Both the position numbers and the translations under genes were made by a program. From the NCBI RefSeq assembly GCF_030272615.1, contig NC_081408.1, forward strand, positions 204,488,613 through 204,552,612: DNA of 64,000 nt, given 5' to 3'. This document shows, piece after piece, positions 11,230-22,685 of this stretch. Each line of letters opens with the position of its first letter. The first letter of the stretch is position 1. The notes below the pieces were generated by a model. The model was not told where the DNA came from. It ran no database searches and worked only from the letters and a program-made list of their open reading frames with translations. The stretch is from Cryptomeria japonica (taxonomy: Eukaryota > Streptophyta > Pinopsida > Cupressales > Cupressaceae).

Positions 11230-11880
11230 GGGTCAACTCTCGAAGCCCTTTTCCCTCCCTCTATCCCTCTCCCCTTCTCTCTATATCTCCTTATACTTAT
11301 ACTTATCCTTCACTCTATGTCACCATCTATATCTCTCTCTACCTTTCTCTCTCCCTCTCTGTCTCCCTACTAGTCTCGATCTTTGTCTTTCACTATACCT
11401 CTCTCTATATTTTATCTTCCTCATTGTCTGTCAATTTATTTTCATCTCTATCTCTACCTTTATCTCTCCCTCTCTCTCTCTCCCACTCCCCCTCTTTCAA
11501 TACCTCTATATCCATAAATATTTTCCTCTATATTTATCAAATTGCAACTTTATCTCTCCAACATTATTTTTGAGCCCCTTTCTCTATTCTCTATGTATCA
11601 CTTCCTATTTCTATATTTATCTTTCTACCTCTCTCTCTCTCCCATTATCTCCATCTTTATCCCTCATAGATATATATATTCTATCTATATGTAACCCTCT
11701 CACTCCTGCCATTATATCTACCTCTCCTCGCTATATACCTGGCCTTCTCTATCTCCATCTGCATATCTATCTCTATCTTCCTTTCTATGTCTATCTCCTT
11801 ACTCCCCTCTCTCGCTCTTCCCTATCTATCTCTCCTTTTCATCCTACCTATCTTGACTTTCCATCACTATCTCTCCCTAG
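11230..11880 (+). repeat. ~650-bp polypyrimidine (TCTCTA-type) low-complexity tract
   Basis: The plus strand is almost entirely C and T with scattered A, built from tctctctatctccctctctc-like words. The two ORFs of about 120 codons read here are composition artefacts made of Ser, Leu, Pro, Tyr and Ile. The flanks return abruptly to AT-rich sequence. Confidence 0.85.
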
Positions 11881-12590
11881 TGTGATCCTATTGGTAATGG
11901 AGCCCAATATCTTCCTATTTCAAAGGTTTTACTAAATAATATACCAATTGAAATTGTCTATTATACAAATGTACACAATAATAGACCAAAATTTTCCAAA
12001 AAAAATTGCAATTACATGCCTCTTTAATGTACCCATTGTACACTCAGGTGCAATTTCTCGTTATTAGGACATGCAAACCCAATCAAAAAATTTATATTGG
12101 CTTATAAAATAGAGTTGTGTAGCTAACAAAGGATTTAGTCCCTAGAAGAATATTTTTTTCTCCCTAGACTTGTTAACTATGGCATTGACACTTTTTTTTA
12201 TGCACCCTACTTACAAGATGTAATCATCTAAGATAACTATTTATTAGAGAGAATCTAGGAAATGTTATAAACAAACACAAAATATTAAATGGGATGGGAC
12301 TCTATATGAGAACTTGGTTTATATTAAACATCTATGCCAATTTTTATTGATAAAGATATTTTAGATATATTTTAAAATTTATGAAATATTAATTTTGTAA
12401 ATTTATACATTTTAATATTTTTCTTGAACATTTTTTATTATTTATTTTAATTTATTGTAACAAAAATATTTTTGAAATGTTCTCTTAGTAATGGTTTTCT
12501 TTTATTTTTATTTTTAAAAAACATAGTAAACATAATATACTCATATATTTTTGGTTAGGGGTAAAATAGTTTTTGAAGGGATTTGAATCC
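11881..12590. other. AT-rich spacer, no feature seen
   Basis: AT-rich with T runs. No repeat border or gene is recognised. Confidence 0.5.
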
Positions 12591-14060
12591 CTTTACAAAC
12601 ATCTTTTTTGCGATTTGGAACCCACTTATAGAACATTACCAATAGTTAAACATGGGCAAACAACAACCCAAGAGTTGGAAACCAGAAGATTTAAATCATC
12701 AAAAAAATAATCTTCAAGAAGAATAGGCCAAATCTACCAAACAAATCAACTCATATAAACTAAAACAATGGGTTTTGACAAGCCTTCTATATCCTTGAGA
12801 TGATAAAATAATAATCTCTCCTTACTTTTCATATTTTTAGCTCAATAGGAGGGAAAGGAAAGAAGTATTCAATTAGGGAAACATTAGCTCCCTTATAGCC
12901 AAGAAGAGGAAGAGCAACATTGGCCCCCTTGTAGCATCACAACACCCCACCTAAATAGGAGATGACACCACCTCAATAGGAAATCAAAGAGAGGGGACTT
13001 GTTGGAAAATATACAAACCCTCAGCCTTATCCACAAAAGGATCCTCACCTCCATAGGAGACCTCTCCACATCAATAGGAGAAATATGATAGGAAGCCAGG
13101 GTAAAATCACTATAAGTTCTCATTAGATACCTTAATAATAATATTACACAAAGCCCTTTTAGTAGCTACAATAATATACTTCTCCCCCAAAATGGAATAA
13201 GATACTCTCAAATAGAACCACACAATAACAAAAACACCCCCTAGAAACTTAAGAACTCTATGTAGAGACATGAGGTGAAACCCATGAGCCCCCTCATAGT
13301 CGCTATGCAACTAAAGGGAATACCACCCAACCAGTAGAATAAAAAAAACTTGAAACACAATATGTGTATCTCTAAGGATAGGAAAATAAAGGACATACCA
13401 ACCAAATCAAAAATTTTGTGCACAAGATAGCTAAAAATATCCAAAGAACCATAGCTAGTAGGTCCAAAAGTGAAGAGAACTAGCCTAGATCTAAGGAGAG
13501 CACAAATAGAAATAAAGGAAAAGAAAAAGGGGGAAACCACGACATTGACAACAAGTCTTCAAGCCAATAATTGAAAATGAACAAACTCTCAACCAAGTCT
13601 CTAGACCCAAGGGTAATAAAGAACAAAACCCCAATAATGACATCAACAAAATAGGGTTCAAATTGGAGCACAATTGCAAACTTAGCTCCAAATAAGCTAT
13701 CAAAAACCAAAATTGATTAGAAATTGGTACCATAGTTGTTTCCCCATTGCTATTTATTTAACTTATGATCTTTGCCTACTCTCAATATGTGAGGGCCTAC
13801 ATTGCTTTGTTTCTAAACTAGCGTTATCTTTTTTGACAAACACATTTCTTTTATTTTTGGTGTCAACCATAGAACATTCTCTCTTAGGAGTATGAGTTAA
13901 GGAGTTGTACTAGACATTTTCTAACAAGGAATTCATTGAGATAATGGCTATATTAGGGGAATGAGATCCACTTTGGATATTATGTACAACATTTGTAGGA
14001 GTAACAATACAACGATGGGTGCCCACCACATTAGAGTCTTCAATGGCCCCAATAGGGGTA
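12591..14060 (-). pseudogene. Probable C-terminal or linker part of a decayed LINE ORF1, weak
   Basis: Less AT-rich than its left flank and continuous with the ORF1 remnant to its right, in the direction expected for the ORF1 C-terminus. Several overlapping minus-strand frames of 60-100 codons exist (for example 13241-13540), but none shows a motif I can name. I assign it only from position. An unrelated unknown element is an alternative. Confidence 0.25.
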
Positions 14061-15180
14061 ATAGGTTATGGCTCAATCCCTGGCTCTATATATGAAGGCA
14101 ATGAACTATCTACTATCTTGTCTCCTATAGTAAAAAATGAATAACTCTCAAGGAAGGTCAAATTGGTTAGAAGAGCTAACAAGAGTAGCAACCATGACAT
14201 TTCCATTGTTGACAGTGGTTGAGGGATCTTATCCAACAATCTCACCCTCCTCCACATCAAAATTATTATAAGAAGAGGGATCTTGAGGTGGGAGTGATGA
14301 CAAAGGAGGAGAGGGGGTGGACCCAGTAGAGCAACCACTAGAAACACCCATTTGAATAACATTGTTAAGGAGGATATGTTTAATCTCAGTAACATGGATC
14401 TAAGAGTCGAGAATTGTACATTTATCAATCAAATGACAAAATCTAAAGCATTTTTGACATAACAAATCCACATTCTCATAGACAATAGGTTGAAACCTTC
14501 TCCCAAACTTGAGATACAAAATAACACATTGAGGGAGGGATTTATTCATTTATACATTAACACAAAGCCTGACAAAAAACTAGCTAGTTTTTGTGGAGAA
14601 TGACTTTCTCAGTCATGACTAGAGAGCCAAAGGAGTCTGCAATTCTTTTAAGGGTGTTCAAGCTCCAACATTGAAGGGGGAGCCCCTATGATCTTAGCAA
14701 GTCTAGAAAAACTCTCTTGAGATCCATGTTTGGGTCTAACCCAAGATTCCGTCTTAAAAAAAATCCTTTTCTTTTATTCTTTATCATAAAATGAAGGGAC
14801 TTAAAATAGGACTTTTACCATATCTTTCATGTTTGTAAATTTAAAAATAAATAAATCCTCCAACATTGTGCTAATAAGAACACTAACTTTGAATTTCCAC
14901 ATGCTAGAATCCCAATTCTTGACTAAATTCATATTGGGTCTATAGGCAAAAAACTTGTCCTCCTATGAAACTTTCGTCATCAAGCAGCCTAAGAAATTTT
15001 GTGGATATGAAGATCTTCTTGTGTGAGTCTATCCACCCAAGAGGTGGAGGAATCACCTACAAAAAAACATTCCTCTTTGAACAAGTCCATGTTTCCCTCT
15101 AAGCCACCCTTAGACTTTTTTGTATATAAGATACAATTTTCCTCTTTATCCACTTCAACAACTTTGGTTTGGGACACACA
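14061..15180 (-). pseudogene. Decayed LINE ORF1, DUF4283 plus CCHC knuckle
   Basis: A second, older LINE ORF1 on the minus strand. Reading across frames, an N-terminal piece (KSKGGLEGNMDLF) is followed by FLRRNLGLDPN, then WSLNTLKRIADSFGSLVMTE, the DUF4283 core. Next comes GRRFQPIVYENVDLLCQKC, leading into a complete knuckle CQKCFRFCHLIDKC (about 14425-14470). The downstream linker is acidic (NNFDVEEGEIV). Frameshifts and stops are many. It is truncated or interrupted on its 5' side next to the gypsy element at 15226. Confidence 0.7.
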
Positions 15181-15225
15181 CACAACAAATTATCTTGGAT
15201 GAATGTGTGGATTCTTTAGTGTTTA

Positions 15226-16032
15226 TGATGCAGGAGCATCCCCAGTCAATAAGAAATCTTGCATCAACCAAAAATATTTGCTTTCAATTTTATTCTTGTT
15301 CTGTGTTGCAGTTTCTGTGTTTCTTCCATAATTTTTTGGTAGTTGTTCCTTTTTTTTCATTGCAGATCAGATTGTTGGCTTCCATACTAGTTCTTGTTTC
15401 TTGTACGGGAGTATCAATTCATCGGGATTATTTTCCCACAAGTTATCACTTTTGGATTGTTTGTTTCTTGGTTCCTATAGCTGTTTTGAGCTTAACATCT
15501 ACTCGGAGATTGCGTCTCATGTGAAGAAATTTCTTGGCTTGCGGATTTGTTTGGTACCATGTTTGATGTTCCTTGGCCCTTGGCCTAACTTATTTTGTGG
15601 TCCTCTCTTTATTTGTGTTCTTGGCGAAGGATCTCTTCACGTTTTGGGGCTGGCCTATTTTACACGTTTCATTTTCCTATTTTTGAAAATGTGATATTTT
15701 GTGACTGACCTAGATGTGTTCCGGATGTTGTATATATCCTTTTATTTGATCCTTTGGTAGACAAGTGAAGATAGATTATGAATTATATTTATGATTTTTG
15801 ATTTGAACCTCTAAGGAGATCCCAATGGAACATTTTCTCGAATGTACACTTTATAATAAGGCCTTTAGGCGTGCATGTTACCTACATGTTGTCGGTTTGA
15901 TTTTAATAGATTTATGATATTTTGGATGTCTGATTTCACATTCTCACTTTGTGTTGTTGTTGCTTCCAATGTGTTACTCTTACAGCATGATCCAAATTGA
16001 CGTCTTTGGGGAGCCTTTGGGTCATCGTTGTA
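15226..16032 (+). repeat. Gypsy E 5' LTR
   Basis: Starts TGATGCAGGAGCATCC and ends TCATCGTTGTA, where the terminal CA has become TA. Internal landmarks shared with the 3' LTR are catcaaccaaaaatatt, ttgcagatcagattgttggc, ggtaccatgttNgatgttcc and ctgtaataaggcc-like sequence. Confidence 0.9.
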
Positions 16033-16037
16033 TTAGA

Positions 16038-16050
16038 TGGTATTAGAGCT
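16038..16050 (+). promoter_or_regulatory. Gypsy E primer binding site (tRNA-iMet)
   Basis: TGGTATTAGAGCT lies five bases after the 5' LTR. The plant initiator-tRNA-Met PBS is TGGTATCAGAGC, so there is one mismatch. Confidence 0.85.
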
Positions 16051-16202
16051 GGTTGTGAACCTTGAGGTATTCCTTTGGGTGAACAAATAACCGATTTGAG
16101 GTAGGCTATAATTTTGTTCAATAGATCACTGACATAGAGGCAATTGAAACCTTGTATTCAAATCACCAAGTTAAGGTACTTGCACAATAGAAAAGGGAGG
16201 AG

Positions 16203-17160
16203 ATGCCATCGAGAAGGATGAACCCTATGAGGGTAGAGAAAATGATGGAGGATTTCAAGAATGAGATGACGGATGAGATCTAAAATATGTTGGCTAGTTT
16301 GCAAAGGAATCTAAAATTAGAGGATGAGTATGAAGAGCCAAAAGAAGAGCTTGAGGATGAAGAAGTTGAAGGACTAACAAATGAGGATGAAGAAAGATTT
16401 CTTAGAGCTGTGGTACAAGTAAGAAAAGTTCATAAAGTTGAGGTTTCTAAATTTTTGAGTTCACTGAATTTGGAAGATTTGATCGATTGGATTGAGAATT
16501 GGAGGATTACTTTGAGTTTGAACATGTTAAGGACCCACAGAGAGTTTAGTTACCACAAAATAAGTTAAAAGGGAATGCTTCTTTATGGTGGAAATGTTTT
16601 TAGAGAGATAGAGTGTTGAATGGTGAAATAAAAATCATCTGATGGAGGTAGATGGTTGTGAGATCGAAGGGTAAATTCATTCAGGGAGACTATGAGTTGC
16701 AGTTGTTCAAAAAATTGTAGAACTTGAAGTAGAAGGACATGAGTGTGAAGGAGTACACCGAAGAATTTTACAAGGTGATGATTAGATCCGGTCATCGAGA
16801 GATGAATAGGGAGAAGTTGGCTAGATATGTAAATGGACTTTGATTTAACATTCAGGATGAGATGAGTATACTGAAGATTTCTATAGTTGAGGAGGCTTAT
16901 CAATATGCATTGAAAGAAAAATAAAAAATTGAAGAGAAGACAACAAAATAACCCTAAGGGAAGATAAAGATATATATGCAATAGATAGAAGGTAGATGAG
17001 TGGCAATATGGAGAAGCATACTGCTGAAGAAACAAAATCTAAATGGAGTAAAGAACTAGAGCAAAAGACACAGAGAAAAGGAAATGATAGTAGCAACAAG
17101 GAGTTCTTGGGTACATGTTTTAAGTCTAGAGAAACTAGACATAGAGATTATGAGTGTCCT
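16203..17160 (+). pseudogene. Gypsy E Gag (Retrotrans_gag) with degenerate zinc knuckle
   Basis: Capsid and nucleocapsid precursor of a Ty3/gypsy element. The ATG at 16203 opens a frame with one TAA near 16281, then an acidic stretch (EEPKEELEDEEVEG) and VEVSKFLSSLNLEDLIDWIE, the start of the Retrotrans_gag domain. After a frameshift near 16500 the domain continues as KGKFIQGDYELQLF, KDMSVKEYTEEFYKVM and REKLARYVNGL. The knuckle reads CFKSRETRHRDYEC, with its second Cys changed to Ser. Frameshifts and TAG stops make it non-functional. Confidence 0.8.
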
Positions 17161-17339
17161 TAGGGTAACAAGGGAAAGGGAAGGAATTTCTTAGCATGTG
17201 AAGATCTAGAAACTAGAGTTGCAATTGAGAGTATGATAGGACCAGAGCAAGGAGAATTCCCATTGTTTAGAAGAGTCTTGATGGAGCAAAGCAGTGAGGA
17301 TATTGGACCTACTCAAACAAAGAATCTATTCTAGACTGT

Positions 17340-17707
17340 TTACAAATCAGGTGATAAGTGTTGTAAGCTTATTGTAGATAGTGTAAGTATTGATAATTCA
17401 GTATCAGAGGAAATGGTAGAAAAGCTTGGTTTGAGGAGGCTTGAGCACCCTTGTTGTTACAAAGTGAGTTGGTTGCAAGATGATTATGTGAGTGGTGAGA
17501 GAGCAGTTCTTGGTAAATTTTAATATTGGGACTTCCAAAGATGAAGTCTTGTGTGATGTTGTGCCTATGATTGCTTGTCATGTTTTGCTGGGTAGATCTT
17601 GGCAGTATGATAGAGGTGCTATCTATGATTGTAGCAAAAACCTGATCACTATTCAGAAGGATGGGCAAAAGTTCACTTTGTCTTCTTTGAAGGAGAAAGA
17701 GAAGTGA
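17340..17707 (+). pseudogene. Gypsy E aspartic protease remnant
   Basis: Retroviral-type protease that would process Gag-Pol. The catalytic block reads CCKLIVDSVSIDNSVSEEMV, where DSG of the active site has become DSV. It continues VEKLGLRRLEHPCCYKVSW. After a frameshift the flap and C-terminal part read CHVLLGRSWQYDRGAIYDC and NLITIQKDGQKFTL, typical of plant gypsy elements. No RT follows. Confidence 0.8.
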
Positions 17708-18129
17708 ATAATTTAGGTCTCGTGAAGAATTCCAGTGCAGAGAAATTGGTTGGAGAGGGTATACTAGATGATTGTATGGATTTGAAGAAGGGTCTTGTGG
17801 GTGAGAGTGTTAGTAGGGTAGTACCAGATGATAGTAAGATTAGAGTTATGGTAGCAGGCAAGATGAATTTGAGTGGATGAACTAGATCAGATTTGCGAAA
17901 GAAAGATAGTGGTAATAAGAGAGAGTGTACAAATACGAAGAAAGGAAAAACAAGTGAAGTGGAAAAGATGTTAGAGAATTCAGCTGAGTTACCGGAAGGG
18001 GTATGGAGGAAGAAAATTGCAGATTTGGAGGAAATTTGGATCATAAATAAGCATGGGGTCTATATTCTGAATCCTTTTCGATGTCCATGAGTTGCCTCTC
18101 ATGGAACATCTTTTTCTACTCAGGGTATT
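17708..18129 (+). other. Gypsy E spacer between protease and 3' LTR
   Basis: About 420 bp with polar, Lys/Glu-rich plus-strand readings (for example ENSAELPEGVWRKKIADLEE) that could be the protease-RT linker. The normal PPT is not obvious before 18130. The pol deletion must lie within or at the edge of this stretch. Confidence 0.5.
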
Positions 18130-18935
18130 TGATGAAGGAGCATCTCCAATTAATGACAAATATTGTATCAACCAAAAATATTTTCTTTTAGTTTTGTTCT
18201 TATTTCGTGTTGCAGTTTTTGTGTTTCTTCCATAATTTTCTAGTAGGTGTTCCTTTTTTCATTGTAGATCAGATTGTTGGCTTCCAATCTAGTTCTTGTC
18301 CCTTGTTTGGGATTATCACTTCATTTGGAATATTTCCCAGCAAGTTATCACTTCCAGATAGACCACTTCTTGTTTTCTAGGGTATTTTTGAGCTTAACAG
18401 CTAGTCAAAGATTTCATCTCGTGCAGAGTGTTTTCTTTGCTTACAGATCTATTTGGTACCATGTTCGATGTTCCTTGGCCCTTGGCCAACTATCTCTGGT
18501 GGTTCGCACTTCCTTTGCATTCTTGGTGGAGGAGATCTTCATGTTTTGGGGCTGACCTATTTTACACATTTGATTTTCCTATTTTGGAGAATGTGATCTT
18601 TTGTGGCCAACCTGGATGTATTCCAGATGCTATATATATTGTTGTATTTGATACTTTGGTAGAAAAGTGAAGATAAATGATTATTTAGATTTATGATTTG
18701 TAATTTGAAGCTCTTAGGAAATTTGGATGGAACTTTTTTTGGAATGTAATCTGTAATAAGGCCTGCAGGCCTGCATGTTACCTGCATGTTGCTAGTTTGA
18801 TTTTAAGGAATCTATGATATTGTGGAAGTTTGACTTTGCATTCTCTTTATGTTTTGTTGTTATTTCTTTTGTGTTACTCTTGCTGCATGATCCAAATTAT
18901 TCTCTTTGAGGATCCTCTAGGTCATGGCTGCGTCA
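18130..18935 (+). repeat. Gypsy E 3' LTR
   Basis: Starts TGATGAAGGAGCATCTCC and ends CATGGCTGCGTCA. It is collinear with the 5' LTR and clearly diverged, with many substitutions visible by eye, so the insertion is old. It is followed by the target duplication GTTTA. Confidence 0.9.
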
Positions 18936-18940
18936 GTTTA

Positions 18941-20101
18941 ACACACCTTAGGACTGGGGGAGGTCAATTAGTCTGGAGCTTAAAACATATAACGTTAAAC
19001 TTTATCTTTTCATAATACAATCAACTTATCTTTCAATTTATTATTATCAATGAAGAGTAAAGAAAAGTAGCATAATGCACAAGAGGACACTATGTTTATG
19101 TGGAAAACTTGTAAATAGGGAAAACCAATGGTGAGAGTCAACTCACAATATATGAAATGTTAAAAATTCTATTTTAGGCTCATTGTCAAGGAAGCACACT
19201 ACCACTTAAAAGACTTGCAGACTGAGATGCACTTTCGTAGGGAAAGATACACAAGGACTTGCAAATTGGAGCTCACTATTCCAGGGAAAGATCATGGGGG
19301 CTTTATTAGCTAGGAAATATTATATCACATGCATTCGTGAAAATAGAGGATTTTTTAATTTGGGCTATGAAAAATAAAATATTTGGCAAAAATAGGGAAG
19401 ATTTTAATTTATGTTGTTCATTGGGAGGGGGTGACAGAAAAGGATTTTAGGGCAATATTTTTTGAAAATAAGGGGATTCTTCAGTATGCCATAAATGCAC
19501 GTTCTATAACCCAGGTTCACTAAGTGAAGCCCCTGTGGGAAAGATACAAAAGGACTTGATGGTTGAATCTCATTGCTTTAGAGAAAGATACAAAATGATT
19601 TGTAGGTTGAAGCCCACTACTCTATAGAAAGATACAATGACATTTTGACTAGAGATTAATTCTCAAAATATGAAGTTTCACTTGAACTACTATCACAAGT
19701 ATCCAACTTGAACAATAGTCACGGCCACACTATCCTTGTCCTCACATCACATATCTCTATAAGAGATATGATCATGAAATAAAATTCACACATATTCTCA
19801 TTTAATTCCCCACATCAAATGACCACACTTCATAATTCTAAAATTATCTTCTATATATATTACATCTTCTTTCTTGCAATGATCAATTAGGTCAGGCAAA
19901 AGAAAGGGTAAGCCTAGGATCTTTTAAACCAAGCAACAAATATAATTATGTTCAATGTGGTATAATCTAAGAGATAGAGAGGACCTAAAACATAAATTAA
20001 TGTTTCTGTAAGTAGCTTCAAATAATATACACACTACTACAAATCATAAGAGAACAAGAACTAGGTAATGTGTAGATACATAATGTAGCACATAAACAAT
20101 C
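18941..20101. repeat. Remnant LTR-like DNA with 44-bp subrepeats
   Basis: Contains atgtttatgtggaaaac followed by agggaaaaccaatggtgaga (19090-19137), resembling the conserved LTR module of the copia family described below. Imperfect 44-bp subrepeats built on gggaaagatacaNaaggact occur at about 19236, 19537, 19581 and 19625. The stretch 19300-19530 between them is unrelated. Probably an old, rearranged LTR; no borders found. Confidence 0.4.
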
Positions 20102-20964
20102 TGTTAGGGTTCCCACAGATACTAAGAGGAGGGGGTGAATCAGTATCTGACTGGTAATGAGATTTTCTTAAAACTGAATATGCAGAACATAAAGTAACAG
20201 TATACCGGTATGCAAGAATTAATGTAAATAACAGAATCTAAAATATCCACATAAAAAAAACACAATAACACAAGATGTTTAACGAGGAAACCCGGTGTGG
20301 GAAAAACCTCGGTGGGATTTGTGACCCACAATATTCACTTACTGGCCAATAAGAGAATATTACTTACAATAGGGGCCTGCACATGTAGGAAGGCCAACTG
20401 CCTAGAGCACACTACTCAATAAGAAGTCACACTGACTTACAATGAGGATTATACAAATCCAATGATCTGTACTGCTTTACAATAGTATCTTCAATGCCAG
20501 ATTCAGTACCAGTTCTTGCTTTGTTCTTTACATATACCCTTGACCTACAATTCACACATTAGGTCTGCCTTATAATTTTCTTTATGCATTTTTTCCATAT
20601 CCTACAAATGTCTACAATGATCTCTTTTATATACAAGAGTCATTTTACAATTTGCCAAGTCGGCTTACAATAATAAACAAAATATTGCATATCAAAAATC
20701 CTGTTGGCCTTTGTGTCAGTATACATATTTTCTTCTGTGTCGGTGTACATCTTCTGTGCCAGTGCCGGTGTAGATTGATCTTGCTGATGTCGATGCACTA
20801 TCTTGGTTGAATAATGCTTTGCCAATATAATGTCTAGCTGGTGCCATAGGATTGCAAGGTTGCTTGTGTAATGTTTTACTGGTGCCATAGGATTGCAAGG
20901 TTGCCATCAATGACAAAACCTTCAATCACACACAATGTCTCATTGGAGTGTCCATATGCCAACA
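20102..20964 (-). mobile_element. Copia-type solo LTR
   Basis: 863 bp starting TGTTAGGGTTCCC and ending ATATGCCAACA, flanked by a perfect 5-bp target duplication CAATC (20097-20101 and 20965-20969). It shares with the LTR of element D the order gggggtgaatcagt, then aaaccc(g)gtgtgggaaaaacc, then ctgcacatg.agg..aggcca, tgcctagagca and ac(t)actcaa. Strand is assigned by that similarity. No internal region is present, so it arose by LTR-LTR recombination. A short duplication, ggtgccataggattgcaagg, occurs at about 20839 and 20880. Confidence 0.85.
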
Positions 20965-22429
20965 CAATCAACCTGAAAACATAGCGTACAAATGAATAAA
21001 ATCAATGTAGATTTCCACACACAAAAGGTAGGATCCAAATATTAACACACTCTCTATAGTTGGCATACATCATTAATATCATATCACAAGCTGGAAAACA
21101 AAACTTTGTCAATCAAACCACAACAATTACGTAGAATACAACATCAAATAGATTCTACCACCAAGGAAAACATTCATCACCATATGGAGCACATAAGGAC
21201 TTTCCTAGAAAATACGACATCATTTCCAAATACTTATTTCTTACTGACACATATATACATGGTGGCACAACATTTCGTTTCCAAATTGCCAAGAAACATG
21301 GTCTTGAATAGAACATCCATAAATATTATCATAGAGAACTTCAATGCTTTAAAATGGAACTAATACATTGCACTAACATCATTAGCATATTGTCTAGCTC
21401 ATAGTACCTAAAACATTGACGTGGAGAAATGTGAAGCATTTTTTGGGGCAATCAAATCAAATTCTGATAGACAACTAGATTGTTACCAAACAACAATCAC
21501 TAGCCACCACAACTACAACAATATGAAGCTAAAAAGATAGTAGTGTGATGTCCATAGTGTATAAAAATTACTTCCAAATCCATAATACCAAATTCTAAAA
21601 TGTGGAGGAATGCAAAGTATTCTTCTAGACATACATTAGATACTTTTTCTTGCATATTACATCTCCTCATATAGAAAACATTCTAGAAACAACATGAACC
21701 TAATAAAGAGTGTCAGGACAAAGGAAATGACATCCTCACCATAATCACTATGCTACAAATCCACAACACAAAGAAACTGCAACTATTTACTCAACCCACT
21801 ACAAAACATAACTAACATATCCAATACAAGATAAACATTGATAATGAATTACAACACTGCCACCACCACTCCATTGAGATAAAAACAACACAACATCACT
21901 GACTCTAGAGAAACTACCCAACATCAAGAGCATGTATTCAAGGAGAACACATATTGTCAAACATCACATTGACATCAATGACAACACATATTGCAAACAT
22001 TAGGGATTATCTTGGTCCACCCATCAAAAAGTGACATCTCCCACAAGCACACATAATTATGAAAAGCGATGGGTAGGAAGTTTCAAAGCATTAGATTGTT
22101 CAAGTTCTTTGGAGATATAATATACATATATGTTATTAGAATTCATATATAAATTATTATTAGTTATTAAATTCAATTAGTATAAATTAACTAAAATTAT
22201 AAATAAATTTTAAAAAATGAACGAGGTTAAAAAAAATTATACAACATTGATAAAAGAGCTATTTTACTTCTCTAAATATTTATAAAAAATTAATTAATTG
22301 GGTTTAGGGGCTTTCCAATTTACATGATGACAAAAGAAAAATTAAAGGGGTCCTCCTCCCCTAGTTTGGTTAGAATGTGACTCCCTTAACATTATCGATT
22401 GCTTAAAGGGGTCGTCCTCCCCTAGTTGG
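20965..22429. other. Unrecognised A/C-rich DNA, then AT-rich DNA
   Basis: 21000-22080 is unusually rich in A and C on the plus strand (acaacaa, ccaca words), with no ORF over 85 codons. 22080-22330 is AT-rich. A 21-bp word ggggtc.tcctcccctagtt is repeated at about 22349 and 22408. I recognise no transposon family. Confidence 0.4.
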
Positions 22430-22645
22430 ACAATAAAACATATTATTGAAGATTGCCTTTTTTTACTTAGAGATTTTGAGGATTTTAAAGTCTCACATAT
22501 GTACCACGAAGGAAACAAGGTTGTGGATAACTTGGCCAGCATTGAGGTGGGATTGGCAAGTAGAAACATCTAGAATATCAATGATTGGATCCTAGTGGAT
22601 CTCCACATCCTTATCAACAATGATTATAATGTGTGTGACATATAA
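22430..22645 (+). pseudogene. LINE RNase H-like domain, C-terminal fragment
   Basis: A 72-codon frame ending TAA at 22643-22645 encodes IKHIIEDCLFLLRDFEDFKV, then SHMYHEGNKVVDNLASIEVG. The latter is the C-terminal part of the RNase H (RVT_3) domain found at the end of plant LINE ORF2 (usual form HVYREGN.VAD.LA). The catalytic Asp before LA is retained. One TAG lies near 22568. It ends 40 bp before copia A. Confidence 0.65.
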
Positions 22646-22685
22646 GGGGTTCTTGTAAGTTATGAAGGATAACAGGTACCAATGT

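Larger units (their letters stand above)
15226..18935 (+). mobile_element. Ty3/gypsy LTR retrotransposon E, internally deleted
   Basis: 3,710 bp bounded by LTRs of 807 and 806 bp and by a perfect 5-bp target duplication GTTTA (15221-15225 and 18936-18940). It contains PBS, Gag and protease remnants, then a ~400-bp spacer leading straight into the 3' LTR. RT, RNase H and integrase are absent, so it is a deletion derivative or a non-autonomous copy. It inserted next to the LINE ORF1 remnant. Confidence 0.9.

Noticed and set aside
11202-11935. Two plus-strand ORFs of about 120 codons
   Set aside because: They are translations of the TC-rich low-complexity tract, made of Ser/Leu/Pro/Tyr runs without any motif.
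13241-13740. Overlapping minus-strand ORFs rich in Phe/Leu that look like membrane proteins
   Set aside because: Hydrophobicity is explained by composition; several frames are open at once and the region is continuous with a decayed LINE ORF1.
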